Positions 9,673 through 20,828 of a DNA stretch of 64,000 nt are shown here, piece by piece. Made by a program: the position numbers and the translations under genes. The notes below the pieces were generated by a model. It was not told the origin of the DNA. It was given only the letters and a program-made list of their open reading frames with translations, and did not search any database. The DNA lies in NCBI GenBank assembly GCA_963971575.1, contig OZ020616.1, forward strand, positions 1,756,924 through 1,820,923, given 5' to 3'. How positions within the stretch are numbered: the stretch's first letter is position 1; each line of letters starts with the position of its first letter. This DNA comes from Liopterus haemorrhoidalis. Its lineage: Eukaryota; Arthropoda; Insecta; Coleoptera; Dytiscidae.

Positions 9673-10036
9673 TACTTAATTTGGAAGACTGTATTAGCTA
9701 ATATAGATGACCACCATATATCTTTATCAAAATGCAGTGAACATTGTTTGGCATAGTAAATTGACAGTTAGTACTTGGCAACTGAATTTAATGCAATAAT
9801 TAGGGAGCAGCGGCGTAACACATTTATTTCAATTTAATGTAATGTCATCCACTATATGCAGAGTGACCAGATATCCAGAATTTCGCAGGGCATCAGATTT
9901 TTACTTCCGAAAGAATAATTAATCAGGATGTGTTCCAATTTTTCACAAAATAAATAAATAATAGAATCTATGGGGGCTACCTTTTAAGTTTTTACAAAAA
10001 CTAAAAAAAAAAAAATGAACAAACTGTTTTATTGCT

Positions 10037-10804
10037 TTTCAAAATATTCGCCTTTAAGATTTAAACACTTTTGCATGCGTTCAAACCAATTCTTGAAACA
10101 TTTTTTCCATTCTGAAGTTGGTATCTCAAAAACATGGTTTTCAAAGGCTTCAACAGCTTCTTGAGTTGATGAAAATCGCTGTCCACACATTTTTTGTTTG
10201 ACATTGGGGAACAAAAAAAGTCGTTAGGGGATAAATCGTGAACGAACTTTTGTGGGTTTCGGTTCATCTTGGGAGACCCAAACAGTGGACTGTTGCTTAG
10301 TTTCTGGTTCATGTGAATAAATCCAAGTTTCGTCACCTGTAATGATATTACGGATTTTGCAGTGCCTAGGTTGAATTTTTTAAGCATTCCCTTACACCAA
10401 TCAACACGAGCCTTTTTTTGAGCTTCGGTAAAATTATGCGGAATCCATCGGGAACAGATCTTTTTCAGAGCTAAATGTTCATGCAAAATCGTATTTCAGT
10501 CTGCGATATGCCAAAGAATGCCTCTATCTCACGGTAAGTCACATGCTGATCTTCATCAATCATTTTGCGCACAGAATCGTTGTTTTTTTTGAATTACAAC
10601 CGATTTTGGTTGACCTTCCCAAGATTCATCACTGACGGACGCACGACCATGACGAAATTCTGCAAACCAATTGTAAACAGTCTTTTCTAATGGTGCTTCA
10701 TTACCAAAAGTTGAACGAAGCATATCTATGCATTGTTGTTGAGTTAGGCCTTTACTAAAATCGTAAAAAATCATCCAACGAAAACCTTTACGAGTAATAT
10801 CCAT
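10037..10804 (-). pseudogene. Mariner B transposase, deleted
   Basis: The N-terminal helix-turn-helix (GLTQQQCIDMLRSTFGNEAP), the linker (AEFRHGRASVSDES) and the VTKLGFIH region around the first catalytic Asp are followed by a jump to HDLSPNDFF with the third catalytic residue. The second catalytic Asp lies in the deleted segment, so the product could not cut DNA. Several frameshifts are also present. Confidence 0.8.
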
Positions 10805-10937
10805 TTTTTCATAAACTTTTTTTTAACGCTCACTGTGAACAAACTACTCGGTCAATTTATAAGCTGCCACTGATTTCACAATAACTAATGTCAAATTTTA
10901 CGAATATAGTAATGGCACATTTCAATATTGCCATTTA

Positions 10938-11196
10938 GGCCCGGTCTTTCCACCTACAGATAAAGTTCCAGGTAACTATCTGACAGATAAGGTTATTTGT
11001 AACTTCATCTGCTGAATAAATGTCAATACCAGTCAGTGAATCCAATACGTCAGTCTCATTATCTGTTAGATAACTGTCCGATAGATACATTTGTATAGAA
11101 AGAATGGATGACATTTACTCAGCAGATGAAGGTATAAATAACCTTATCTGTCAGATAGTTACCTGGAACTTTATCTGAAGGTGGAAAAACCGGGCC
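10938..11196. mobile_element. 259-bp inverted-repeat MITE with TTA duplication
   Basis: About 85 bases at each end are inverted copies: GGCCCGGTCTTTCCACCTAC on the left, with AGATAAAGTTCCAGGTAACT further in on both arms. It is flanked by TTA at 10935-10937 and 11197-11199, the PIF/Harbinger signature. The intact mariner B copy at 29920-29945 shows the sequence before insertion. Confidence 0.85.
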
Positions 11197-11234
11197 TTAG
11201 GGGTCGTTTGTAAAAACATAAAAGTTAACCCTAG

Positions 11235-12070
11235 TATTTTTATACAAATTTGTAGAATCATATTAAATTCCAATTTTTAGTAATAATAATTCATGGAATA
11301 TAATAAACAAAAATATAAAATACATTAAAAATATTTTCGGAATATTTTATATAAATTTTCATAGAAGAAAACAATGCCAGAATAAATCAAAAGTTTTAAT
11401 AGTTTTATGACGTAAATATTGTTAGTACTTATATATCAAGGACTGGGAATACGTGAAATCAATCTAGAAATAGAAGCCATAAAATTGTTATATTGAGTAC
11501 TTAACGAAAATTACCAAAATAGCATTGTTATTATATGTCTATTGTTCGTGGTGTCTCTCTTAGATGTTTCAGCCAACTGATGAGACTGTTTTACTTTGTT
11601 TATACTTAACTATTGTTTTATACTTCAAGCCAAATTTTATTTAGAAAACAATAGTTTAGAATCGAAAAAATAAACAATATTTTTACACTCTTTATTAATT
11701 TAACTACTGCGTCCCAAACTATCATTATAATTAAGGATCTGCAGTTCATCATTTACATTTATTTTGACGTTTCTATTGTATTTTCTTTAAGGTCTTTATT
11801 AACGATGATACATTTACCAGAAACGTTGTCTTTTCATTATTGTACACTGTCACGACTCTTTTTCAATGTTTCTTGTTTAAGATCAAGAACCAAAGAGCAC
11901 AAACTATCCGTAACAAACGACCGTTTATGATGTCGAGTCCAAAAAAATAACTTCAAGACATAACTTTTGTGTCATATAAGGGAACTAAATGAAAGAATTC
12001 TTCATGACAATTAATCATAAACAATAAATCATAACTAATGGTAGTATGTTAGAAACAGAGAATACAAACG
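11235..12070. other. AT-rich intergenic DNA, nothing recognised
   Basis: No coding motif or terminal repeat was found. Confidence 0.4.
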
Positions 12071-12078
12071 GTCTAGTC

Positions 12079-12221
12079 CAGTGGTTCCCAAACTTTTTTG
12101 GTGCCCAGCGCCCTTAATGAATCAGAATGAGTCAAAACATTGGTCTAACTAACGCAGTTGTAGTAATATTGGAATCTTTTCGCGCCCTGGGACGCTACGG
12201 CTTACAATTTGGGAATCACTG
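12079..12221. mobile_element. 143-bp hAT MITE with perfect 8-bp target duplication
   Basis: Ends CAGTGGTTCCCAAACTTT and TTTGGGAATCACTG are inverted. The octamer GTCTAGTC flanks both sides exactly (12071-12078 and 12222-12229). CAGTG ends with an 8-bp duplication define a hAT element. It is noncoding. Confidence 0.93.
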
Positions 12222-12945
12222 GTCTAGTCAGTACTGCAAGTGCTTCTGGTAAATATGCACTAACGGTAGAAAACGGTTCCCGGACAACTGAAGCCGTAAG
12301 ACAATTCCGGCCGTTCACAATTGGGGCTTTTCATAACTGGGGCCATTAACAATTGGGGCGATGGACAATTCGGGTCGTACACAATTGGGGCTTTTCACAA
12401 CTGGGGCCATTAACAACTGGGGCGATGGACAATTCGGACCGTACCCAATTGGGTCTTTTGACAACTGGGGCCATAACTATAAGAGATAGAGTCTTCTTTT
12501 GTTTAAAATAAAAAATAATTATTTTACAAGTTGGCATAAATTAAATTGCGTGTTTTTTTGAAAAAAAATATTTTAATGGTTGATTAAGTATATTTTGGCG
12601 GGAATTAGAATAAATAAAAAAATTGTATTTTAAGGGTTGGCTTAAGAAAATTTTCGTGATCATTTGATTAAAAAGAAATTGTATTTTAAGAGTTATATTA
12701 GGTAAAATTTGGTGCTCTTTTGAATAAATATATAAAAAAATGTATTTTAAGGTTTAAAAAATACTATCATACATAAAAAAACTAGGAAAATCAAATAGTC
12801 AAAAAATAACTGATTTTCTCGTAGTTGACTCATATTAATTAAATTTAGTTATAAAATATTTACTTCTAAAATTAAATACATTTTTTAATTATTTATTCAA
12901 AAGAACACTTATATTTACTTAAGCCAACCATTAAAATACATTTTT

Positions 12946-13527
12946 ACCGACCGCCAACATATATAAGGGAGGTATTGTGATCATACCAATTTTGACGTTT
13001 CGAGATTTCGATGGATCTCCACGAATTGAGGTCCCTACATAACGTTTTGACTATTTTTAGCATGATATCTGTCGGTCTGTCTGTTCGTCCGTCTGTCTGT
13101 CCGTCCGTCTGTCTGTCCGTCTGTCCGTCTGTCTGTGAACACGTGCAGAGCAAATTCGGCTGAAAGGATTTTTATGAAACTTCATATTTAAGCTTTTGCC
13201 GTCAATGGCACGAGTTGACCAACTTTTGGTAAAAATCGGTTGATTAAAAATGGGAGTTTACTCGTGTCGATTTTAAGATTTTTGCGAATATTACACAATT
13301 TATTAAACAAAAGTTACTATAAAAGCAATAACTAATAATTTCTGTAAAATTTTTCGAAATTTTTTCCATGTCTCAATTTTTTCATATTTATATGTAACGT
13401 TTTCATGGTCATGATAAATAATATCTCTGTTAGAAAATATTAGGTCAAGTTATTTCTACTCTGCTGCTAAAATGTATTTTATACAAGTACTTTTGATGGC
13501 GGACGGTCCTGTGGTGGCCACAGCTGA
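12946..13527 (-). repeat. Repeat R copy 1, with (GTCT/GTCC)n tract
   Basis: Ends read ACCGACCGCCAA and GGACGGTCCTGTGG. In the middle is a variable array of GTCT, GTCC and TTCG units (about 13070-13137) between constant flanks. Other copies are at 50345-50940, 57890-58640 and 59594-60285. It lies inside the foldback element. Confidence 0.75.
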
Positions 13528-13684
13528 TTATTTATTTATATAGTCAAAAGAGCACTATATTTTACTTAATATAACGCTTAAAATACAATTTCTTTTTAAT
13601 CAAATGAACACGAAAATTTACTTAAGCCAACCCTTGAAATACAATTTTTTTATTTATTCTAATTCCCACCAAAATGTACATAAT

Positions 13685-13689
13685 CAAAC

Positions 13690-13722
<33 letters not shown>
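13685..13722. repeat. (ATT)n microsatellite
   Basis: About twelve ATT units followed by a T run lie in the right arm of the foldback element. Confidence 0.9.
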
Positions 13723-13723
<1 letters not shown>

Positions 13724-14002
13724 TTTTTTTTCAAAAGAACACGCAATTTATTTTATGCCAACTTGTAAAATAATTATTTTTTATTTTAAACAAAAGAAGA
13801 CTCTATCTCTTATAGTTATGGCCCTAGTTGTCAAAAGCCCCAATTGTGTACGGCCCGAATTGTCCATCGCCCCAGTTGTTAATGGCCCCATTTGTGAAAA
13901 GCCCCAATTGTGTACGGCCCGAATAGTGTTACGGCCCCAGTTGTAATAAGCCCCAATTATGAACGGCCCAAATTTTCTTACGGCCCCAGTTGTCTGGTTA
14001 CC

Positions 14003-14576
14003 GTAGAAAACTATAGCTAGTACCATTATTTAAATATAAGGTTTCAAACGTTTCCACTTTTAAAGTGGAATTCCCACGATTTACAAAAAAGTCATTAGAA
14101 TTATAGTATTTTAATAATATTGTCTCGTATCGAAATATTTCTGCATTAAAATAATTCAATTATCTTATTTACACGTATTTTAAAATAAAATTTATTTATG
14201 TTTTTATTTTACGAGCCTCTAAAATGTTTATAGCTAAAATATCAACAGATTCATAGATATCAATTTAATTTATTTTTATGTTGAAACTGTATCTTTAAAA
14301 TCCTACAGAGAGTGACTTTAAAGAATATAATTTCCGACATCACCAAGAAAATTTCCGTATGAAATATAAGAGCTTTGCAGCAATACTATAAAAAGGAAAA
14401 TGCAATGCCAAGAAAGTGCGAACACAAACTTTCCACACTCTTTATTAATATAAAGATTGAAGTTTTTACACGTGCATGGCAGAAAAAAAAGATTTTTTAG
14501 GGATGGGTATCGATTCACAAGTTATCGACAGTTGATATATGTTTCATTTTGTAACACGTAACTAAGAGGGAAACGT
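14003..14576. other. AT-rich intergenic DNA, nothing recognised
   Basis: It begins with the 9-bp target duplicate of the foldback element. No other feature was identified. Confidence 0.4.
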
Positions 14577-15372
14577 CATTTTTAGGGTTTTGTAGGTATG
14601 ATCACAAAAAAATCCTTAAAACGTCACTCATGTGTCTGTCTGTACAGTAGAAATAGTAGCCAAACGGTTTAACATAGAAAGTTGAAATTTGGCATGCTTA
14701 TGTAACACTTTAATCCACATATAGGAAAAATACTGAGAGTTCCAAAAAACACATCCCGAGAAAAATATTAACAATTTTGTATTTAATACAAAAATAAATA
14801 TATATTTTTTTAATTTTTAGTAGTATACCAAATAAAACCTTTTAATGCGTAGATTAACAAGCAAATTTTTATTCTTGAAAAATCTATTTTTTTATGGGAT
14901 TTTCGCCAAAAGTATGTAAAAAATCTCCTCCCTACTTCCCAGAGGGGTTGATCTAAAAATCTGAAAAAAATCTCCATAATGTACATTTATGGCAACCGGA
15001 ATAGTTCAAAAGTAATTTTGTTTTAGATTAGTTTTTCAAAAAATATCGATTGTTTTATATCGTTGAAAAAATTATTATTTTTTTAAATTATTGTGCGGTA
15101 TCAAAAGAAAGCTCTTAAAACGTAGAATAAGGAACGGAAAATATATATTTTTTTGAATTCATTTCTTTTGATTCGATTTCAATCAAAAATGTGTCAAAAA
15201 GTTCTTGTCCCGCCCCCTTTTACCCAAAGGTTAAATTAGCCAAAAATTATAAGTAATGTTCATTGATCTAAGCCGGAAAAGAACGAGAGGAATTTTTGAT
15301 TAAATTTCGGTTTTGGAAAATATTGCAGTTGTTGTGTTTTTGACAAAATTAATTATATTTTTAATTCATGGT
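14577..15372 (+). repeat. Repeat W copy (DINE/Helentron-like), near full body
   Basis: It starts TTTTTAGGGTTTTGTAGGTA, then has a short GTCTGTCTGTACAGTAG tract and the conserved block AAAGTTGAAATTTGGCATGC. The body contains repeated modules of the type AAAAATCTGAAAAAAATCTC, AATGTACATT and GGAATAGTTCAA. Similar copies recur at least eight times in the window. A (GTCT)n tract beside a constant core is known from DINE-1/mini-me elements of flies, which are Helitron relatives. The assignment is by resemblance only. Confidence 0.6.
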
Positions 15373-15490
15373 TAAATTAAGACTAATAATGTTATGGATT
15401 TTTTGTATTTATGATTAAGGAAGTTATGTTTTATATTTTATTTTTTTTTTTTAATTTATATTTTTTTTATTATTATTTTGGAGGCCGACG

Positions 15491-15677
15491 GTCCTGTGCC
15501 CCTCCCAGGACTAGCAGATTACACGACGCTGCTAAGAGTTGAAGATAAAATTTGTTAACCGCAACCAGTGGCGCAGCCAAGGGGGGGGGGGCGGGCCTGG
15601 GCCACTCCCAGAACCAGCAGATCATACGGCGCTGCTCGGAGAGTTGAAGATAAAATTTGTTAACCACAACCAGTGGC
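15491..15677. repeat. Imperfect direct repeat (~82 bp x2)
   Basis: Bases 15491-15572 recur at 15595-15677, sharing GAGTTGAAGATAAAATTTGT and a CCCAG..C.AGCAGAT start. The first copy ends in the CAGTGG of the hAT terminus below. Confidence 0.8.
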
Positions 15678-16378
15678 CCCCTCTGAAGGTCCAATGAAAT
15701 GAAAATTTAACAAATTTATCATAATCGTACAGCAAAATACTTATGTATTTTACAATAATAATAAGCTATATTTTATTATGATTAGTGTTGAAATTAACAG
15801 AAAATGCATATTTAAATGTTATTTTTAGGTTTTCGTAGGTATAATCAAGAAATCCTTATTCCGTCACGTGAGTCTGTACGTTCGGTACAAATTGTGGCCA
15901 AGCGGCTGATTTAGAGAACTGAACATAAGAGAAATATTGAGACTTCAAAAATATATCTCGCGAAAAATATAAATAAATATGTATTTATCGAAGAAAAAAT
16001 CAAGTGAAAGTTTTTGATACATGGATTAACAATTACATTTTTTTTATCAACAAATAATGGAATTATTATTTGATATAAACATCAATATCCAAACTGGTGT
16101 CGAACTGATTTGGGTCGCAGTCTATTTTACATACAAAATGATAAGCAGTGACGGAACTTTAAATATCCCGAAGGGTTCCTTGACATTTTTTTATAAACAG
16201 AAAAGAGGAAGAGAGTATATTTTATATTTTTAAATATATTTTTCCTCTAAATAAGCTCAAGTGATTTTGATTACCTCTTCAGGGGCCACAAAAAATGAGG
16301 TTGAGGGCCTAATGCGATCCACGTGACCTCGAAATTTGATTCGGCCCTCCCCAAGACAAAATCCTGGCTGCGCCACTG
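15566..16378. mobile_element. hAT-type element or remnant with G-run end
   Basis: Inverted ends CAGTGGCGCAGCCAAGGGGG and the complement of CAGTGGCGCAGCCAGGATTT lie 813 bp apart. No matching 8-bp flanks were seen, so one side may have been altered by the local duplication. A repeat W fragment (15822-16050) lies inside. No transposase frame is present. Confidence 0.6.
15822..16050 (+). repeat. Repeat W fragment
   Basis: It contains the family start (AGGTTTTCGTAGGTATAATC) and the GCCAAGCGGCTGATTTAGAG block but lacks a long GTCT tract. It is nested within the hAT-like interval. Confidence 0.6.
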
Positions 16379-17436
16379 GGTCTGGGTAATCATCCAGAGA
16401 ATGTAACACTGACAGTACTGGTTTTATAAAAATTTAAAATAGTGCGATATTTAATATAGCACATCAAGATTAGTTCAATCTCTCAAAAACATGATCTAGA
16501 ACAGTTTTCTTTTTATGCGCGTCTTTTACAACCATTATGACGCACAATATTCACGCACATTGTTATAGTGTATCTATCTCTCGGTCACACTTCATAACTC
16601 CAAATCTTCCATGAGATGACTGGGTTTATTACTAAAAAATGTGTGAAATAAATATATATTTCTTTATGGGTTCTCAATCGATCAATCTGTCAAGTAAATT
16701 CTCCTTTACTATAGTTTTGGTTTTGATTAATAATTGTACGACTATGTTATAAAAATAATTCCTATGTATAATAGGCGCTAATACCCGAGTATTTTGTGCG
16801 CCAAAATTCTGAAAAAACTAAATTTTATTTTATTGTTATTATTCTCAGAGATTTATATTTTGATTATCACTGCCGTAGACCTCTTATTAACATCATTTTT
16901 CCTAAAATAACTCATGTGTTAAAGTTTTTCTTCCATCAAGAGAGTTGAAAAAGTTTGAAACACGAATATTTTTTGATAGAATATGAATAACAATGCAAAT
17001 TATAATAAAAGATATCAAACGTAGCATTAAATTGTTAAATTTTATTTGAAAGTTTATAAAAGTTATCGACATCCATTGAGAATTTCAATCATTCGTAAAA
17101 CTTTTATCTTCCAAATATTTATCATGGTTCAATGAGATAAATGAAAGAACTAAGTAAAAGGAGAACACGTTTAATGGAATTAACAAGCTCTTTGAATATG
17201 GACTCTTATTATTCATCAGGCATTCAATAAATGGGGGAGAGATCGATAAAAGAAAAATACGAAAAAATAAATTTCAGGATTAATTAAGAAGGTTTCATGA
17301 TTAAGTTAAACTACAAGGTTCATTTTTTAAATAAGAAATGTTTACGCATCTTATCCACGCAGTATTTTTACCGACTAATGCCTTCTGTGATCATTTGCCA
17401 ACATTGTCAGTCAGTCTGAAGTTGATAGCGGAAGTA
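16379..17436. other. AT-rich intergenic DNA, nothing recognised
   Basis: No motif-bearing frame and no inverted ends were found. Confidence 0.4.
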
Positions 17437-18135
17437 GATGTGTAAATTAAGTAACCGAACTGATTTTTTTATTCGAACAGAATTACAATTCAATATTGTC
17501 TTCCTCAAAATAACTTCTTTGGGAAGCCACACAGCGCTGGAGACGGTTCTTTCAATCCTCATAGCAGTGGAACTTGGATACTGGAATAGCTTTCAGATTT
17601 CAGCTGGTCGGTTACGGGCGTCTGAATGTTTTCGAGTGTCCCAAAATGACGATATTGGGAAGAGGAAAAATTCACAAGTCATGCGAATAAGGAGGCTGAA
17701 GAGCCATAGGAATGTTTTTACTGATGTCTTTTTGGTCATGTTAAAGGTTTTTTGGAACCATTTTTGTGCAGATTTTTCTCATCCCCAATTCATTGGTCAA
17801 AAACTGATGAACGGTAGTGAGAGTCAAATTCAACACTCCAATCATTCGGACCGTCAACCGACGATCTGAACGCACAAGATCCCGGATTCTATCGAGATTT
17901 TCATCGGTTCTTGAAAATGAAGGCCTTCCGCTGCGTGATTCATCTTCAATCAACTCTCTTCCTTCTGAAAATGCCTTAAACCATCAAAAGACCTGGTTCC
18001 TTGACAAAACACTGTCTCCGTAGGCCTGCTGAGTTTTGCAAAAATTTTCGTTGCACTGTGTCCAAGTCTGAAGCAAAACCTGATAGCACACCGTTGCTCG
18101 AAACGAAATGTCACTCATTTTTGGAACGCACTAGA
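17437..18135 (-). pseudogene. Mariner F copy 1, deletion derivative
   Basis: The end at 17437 reads GTGTAAATTAAGTAACCGAA. On the minus strand the ATG at 18118 opens MSDISF-type sequence. A helix-turn-helix segment follows (DRIRDLVRSDRRLTVRMIG, then TVHQFLTNELGMRKICTKMV). It is then joined, after loss of the catalytic core, to a C-terminal stretch at 17690-17490. The 5' terminal repeat is missing or decayed. Copies 2 and 3 are at 44753-45558 and 60330-60690; all three lack the centre of the gene. Confidence 0.8.
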
Positions 18136-18244
18136 AAAAACTGTTTCACGAAAAAAATGCAAAACTAAATGATACCTATCCCGTATCTTTTTATTTGCGG
18201 TTAAATGAAATATAAGAAAATTCCCATGCTATCAAATTTTCTCA

Positions 18245-18845
18245 TACCCTTTTCACACTAGATCTTTAAGATCGGATGTTAAAGTGAATGTAACTTTAAA
18301 CGCTAATGTAAAACCGTATGGCCTCGTCTAAATACAAGCGATGTTTAAGACAGAGATCTGCGTCTTAAACTTCGTCCACATTGCCAAATTAATTTCTATT
18401 ATAAAAAAATACTCCTTGAATTTGTGCTGTCAACATTTTATATTATCATAAACAAGAATACTGTATTATATCGACGTTATAAGAAGTTTATACTTATTGT
18501 TATAATAAAATTATTTATTTTAATAATGTGTTTAATAAAATACAGAGCTACAATAATTGAGATAAAATGTATCGACTTACATGTTAATACAGGTGTAATA
18601 TATTCTTTATTGTAGTGTCTTTATTGTAGAATGAAATGAAATATCCATATTTGTTTATAATAATTCAAAATGTGCGTCTGCGCAGACAGTTCAAAACTGG
18701 TAATTTCATGACGGTAACTTAAGGACAAAATTACTGTAGCTGATACAGCACCGGAGATTTAAACATCAGGTGTGAAAGCATACCGATGTTAAACATCGGT
18801 GAACTTTAAGTTCACTCGTCTTAAAGATCTAGTGTGAAAAGGGTA
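18245..18845 (+). mobile_element. 601-bp MITE (family P), copy 1
   Basis: Terminal repeats TACCCTTTTCACACTAGATC and its complement flank a noncoding AT-rich interior. TCA stands on both sides (18242-18244, 18846-18848); copy 3 has TTA on both sides. Such 3-bp TNA duplications fit PIF/Harbinger. A 63-codon open frame inside is identical in copy 2, but it is explained by repeat identity and shows no protein motif. Confidence 0.88.
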
Positions 18846-19611
18846 TCAGGCCTAATCGTTCATTTACCTATTGTATGTGTAGTTTACATATAGACGCTGT
18901 TAAATTGGATTGTGTAGAAGCCAACTTCAGCTTCTCTGTTATATGTACTCTTGATGGAGTCATGAGTTCATTGCGTTTGTTGAATTATAAAATCAACAAA
19001 ACTTGCAAGCTTCATGCACTACTTCATGTGGACATAACCAAGGCACGATGGCTCTTTCGAATGTCTAACCTACTTTAAGCAAACACACGTGTTAGTTAAT
19101 GTTATTAGAAGACTATTATTATAAACTAAAAGCGAACCTCTTCTTTGTTTTATAAGAACACTGAAATAAATCCTCTTGAAATATTATTCTTTACCCTATT
19201 TCAAGTGTTTATTTCATTTAGTTTTTATTTTAAATAATGTCAATGTGATTTTGTTTGGTTTCAATAAAGTTTGGTTAAAGCCAGCCTTTAAATTCTATTT
19301 TTGTTTAATTTTCCAATAACCACACGTAAATTACTACTCTAGCATTTTCGTTAGGAAAATATCAAAATATGCAAATTTATGTATCTATAATAATTTTCTC
19401 GCAAATGTAGCTTTATGATCGATTCTTAAAGTTATAATATTTATGGATCGTAAATAGAGTTTACGAGCCTATACTGAGAACAGTTTATTAGATAATCCAC
19501 AGGAAAATTAGAAATTATTGTGATATTGCTTGCGAAGTATACATTGATGATTTAGAAATAATATTGAATTGAAATTTTTTATCATTGTTAAATAACAAAT
19601 ATAAAGAACAT
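18846..19611. other. AT-rich intergenic DNA, nothing recognised
   Basis: A 67-codon frame at 18875-19078 has no recognisable motif, splice context or second copy, and I do not call it a gene. Confidence 0.4.
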
Positions 19612-19805
19612 CTTCTTCTTACTATTCTTCTTTGGGCACTGTTAGTCGGGTTGACTTTTGGCCTCACTTATATAAGTCCTCCATCTTGATCTATTCATTG
19701 TCAGGTCTTTTCATGTATCCTGTATACTAATATTTGTTAGATCTTCGGTTAGCTTATCTCTCCATCTATCGCGAGATCTTCCCACTGGTCGCCGGGTATT
19801 CTATT
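19612..19805 (-). pseudogene. LINE 3' coding fragment (C-terminal basic motif)
   Basis: The minus strand reads RRPVGRSRDRWRDKLTEDL, then after one stop NRSRWRTYISEAKSQPD. The pattern RRPVGR...RW.D...EDL....DR..WR is the usual C-terminus of RTE/jockey-like LINE proteins. The upstream reverse transcriptase is missing, as expected for 5'-truncated LINE insertions. Confidence 0.65.
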
Positions 19806-20169
19806 TTCCCTATTTACTAAACCTGGTTTAAACTAGAAGTCACCCTCAGAAATGCACGATTCCTCAATATTGAGGAAAATGACCAGAAAGAGTAATATAA
19901 ATGTTTAAAGTATAACTGGAGGTGTGGGCAGCCAATAGTAGGTATATAAAGTCAATACCTGTGCGTTTTGCATACAAATTGTCCATATGGTAATAAATCA
20001 GTTTACGTGTTTAGATAACGTCATTTTATTATAAAGCTAAGTAGTTTTTAAACGCTAATGTGAAATTAAAGTTAATATACAATGGTACTTAAAACTTTTA
20101 TTATTAAACTGAATTTTATAATATTAAATAAATATTTCGTTTGTTTAAAATCGCCATTTATACTCAGCT

Positions 20170-20540
20170 TTACTATAGGGGGGCAACCCTAGCCACAGGG
20201 CTTAAAGGGGCTACAGCCCCGGGTCGTAAGCCTTTTGGGGGCGGCATTTTGGCATTTTTATTGGTGACATGTACAGAACGAGGCACTTGCCAGGGGCGCC
20301 ATTGCAGAGATGAGGACCTTTTTTTTGCTCCTCACTTGAATTTGGTGAGGTGAGGACCTTTTTTTTGTTCTTCACTTAGATTTGGGAAAGTCAAAACCTT
20401 TGTTTTTTGTTTAATCAATTTACTTTAATTGCTAAGGGCGCCAAAAACATTGCTACGGTTCTGGTTATGTATTTTCTTATGTCGAGGGGCGCACTATTTT
20501 TAGTAGCCCACGGGCGCTGAATATTTTAAGGCGGCCCTGT
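20170..20540. repeat. GC-rich repeat, possible hAT end
   Basis: The stretch is locally rich in G and C. It contains two near-identical GATGAGGACCTTTTTTTTGC / GGTGAGGACCTTTTTTTTGT blocks and ends AAGGCGGCCCTG, the complement of a CAGGGCCGCCTT-type hAT terminus. I could not pair the other end. Confidence 0.3.
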
Positions 20541-20828
20541 AAATAGATAGAGTAATGACACTTTTGGAACTCCGGCGCTTTCTCACAAACTTCTCGTGAA
20601 CCATTTATTTCCGACGGTTGAAATCCTCCACAATATTAAAAATCTTTTCCTAAAAGCTTTTTAAGAAACCCTTCATAATTCGCGCTGTGTTAGGGCCTGA
20701 AGTGGTCATTTTCAAAACTGATTGGGTTTTTTATTTAAGATACATCTATTATACACTAAAAGAAAATGAAAATATCTTATGGAATATCATTGAAAACTTT
20801 GTCAGTATTTATTGTAAGTTTAGGTATA

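Larger units (their letters stand above)
9971..11234 (-). mobile_element. Mariner B copy with internal deletion and nested inverted-repeat element
   Basis: Outer ends resemble those of the copy at 28692-29968: GGGGGCTACCTTTTAAGTTT on the left, with a TA-flanked right end at 11234. The transposase frame runs from the ATG at 10804 (MDITRKGFRWMIFYDFSKGL) to about 10037. It has lost roughly 330 bases between the KPTKVVR-type region and DLSPNDFF, where a short shared CGAT lies at the junction. A 259-bp element sits in the 5' untranslated end (10938-11196). Confidence 0.85.
12275..14002. mobile_element. 1.73-kb foldback element with 9-bp target duplication
   Basis: Terminal arms of several hundred bases (about 12275-12760 and 13550-14002) are inverted copies. 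The outer half of each arm is a modular array of short units such as ACAATTGGGGCTTTTCACAA and CAACTGGGGCCATTAACAA. The inner half is AT-rich. The outermost bases are GGTTCCCGGACAACTG and, inverted, GGTAACCAGACAACTGGGGC. The nonamer GTAGAAAAC flanks both sides exactly (12266-12274, 14003-14011), as in Mutator-like elements. Between the arms lies a repeat R copy. No transposase is present. Confidence 0.85.

Noticed and set aside
12275..12480. CRISPR-like array of short repeats
   Set aside because: Units are of mixed length with no unique spacers, and the array is the arm of a foldback element in a eukaryotic genome.
13781..14026. Repetitive 81-codon frame in the foldback arm
   Set aside because: It is the translation of the arm modules and changes with unit number between copies.
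18424..18615. A 63-codon frame identical at 31840-32031 and partly at 43585-43812
   Set aside because: It lies inside MITE family P. Identity follows from the repeat; the protein is low-complexity and without motifs.
18875..19078. 67-codon frame, possible small gene
   Set aside because: No recognisable domain, no second copy and no splice or promoter context.
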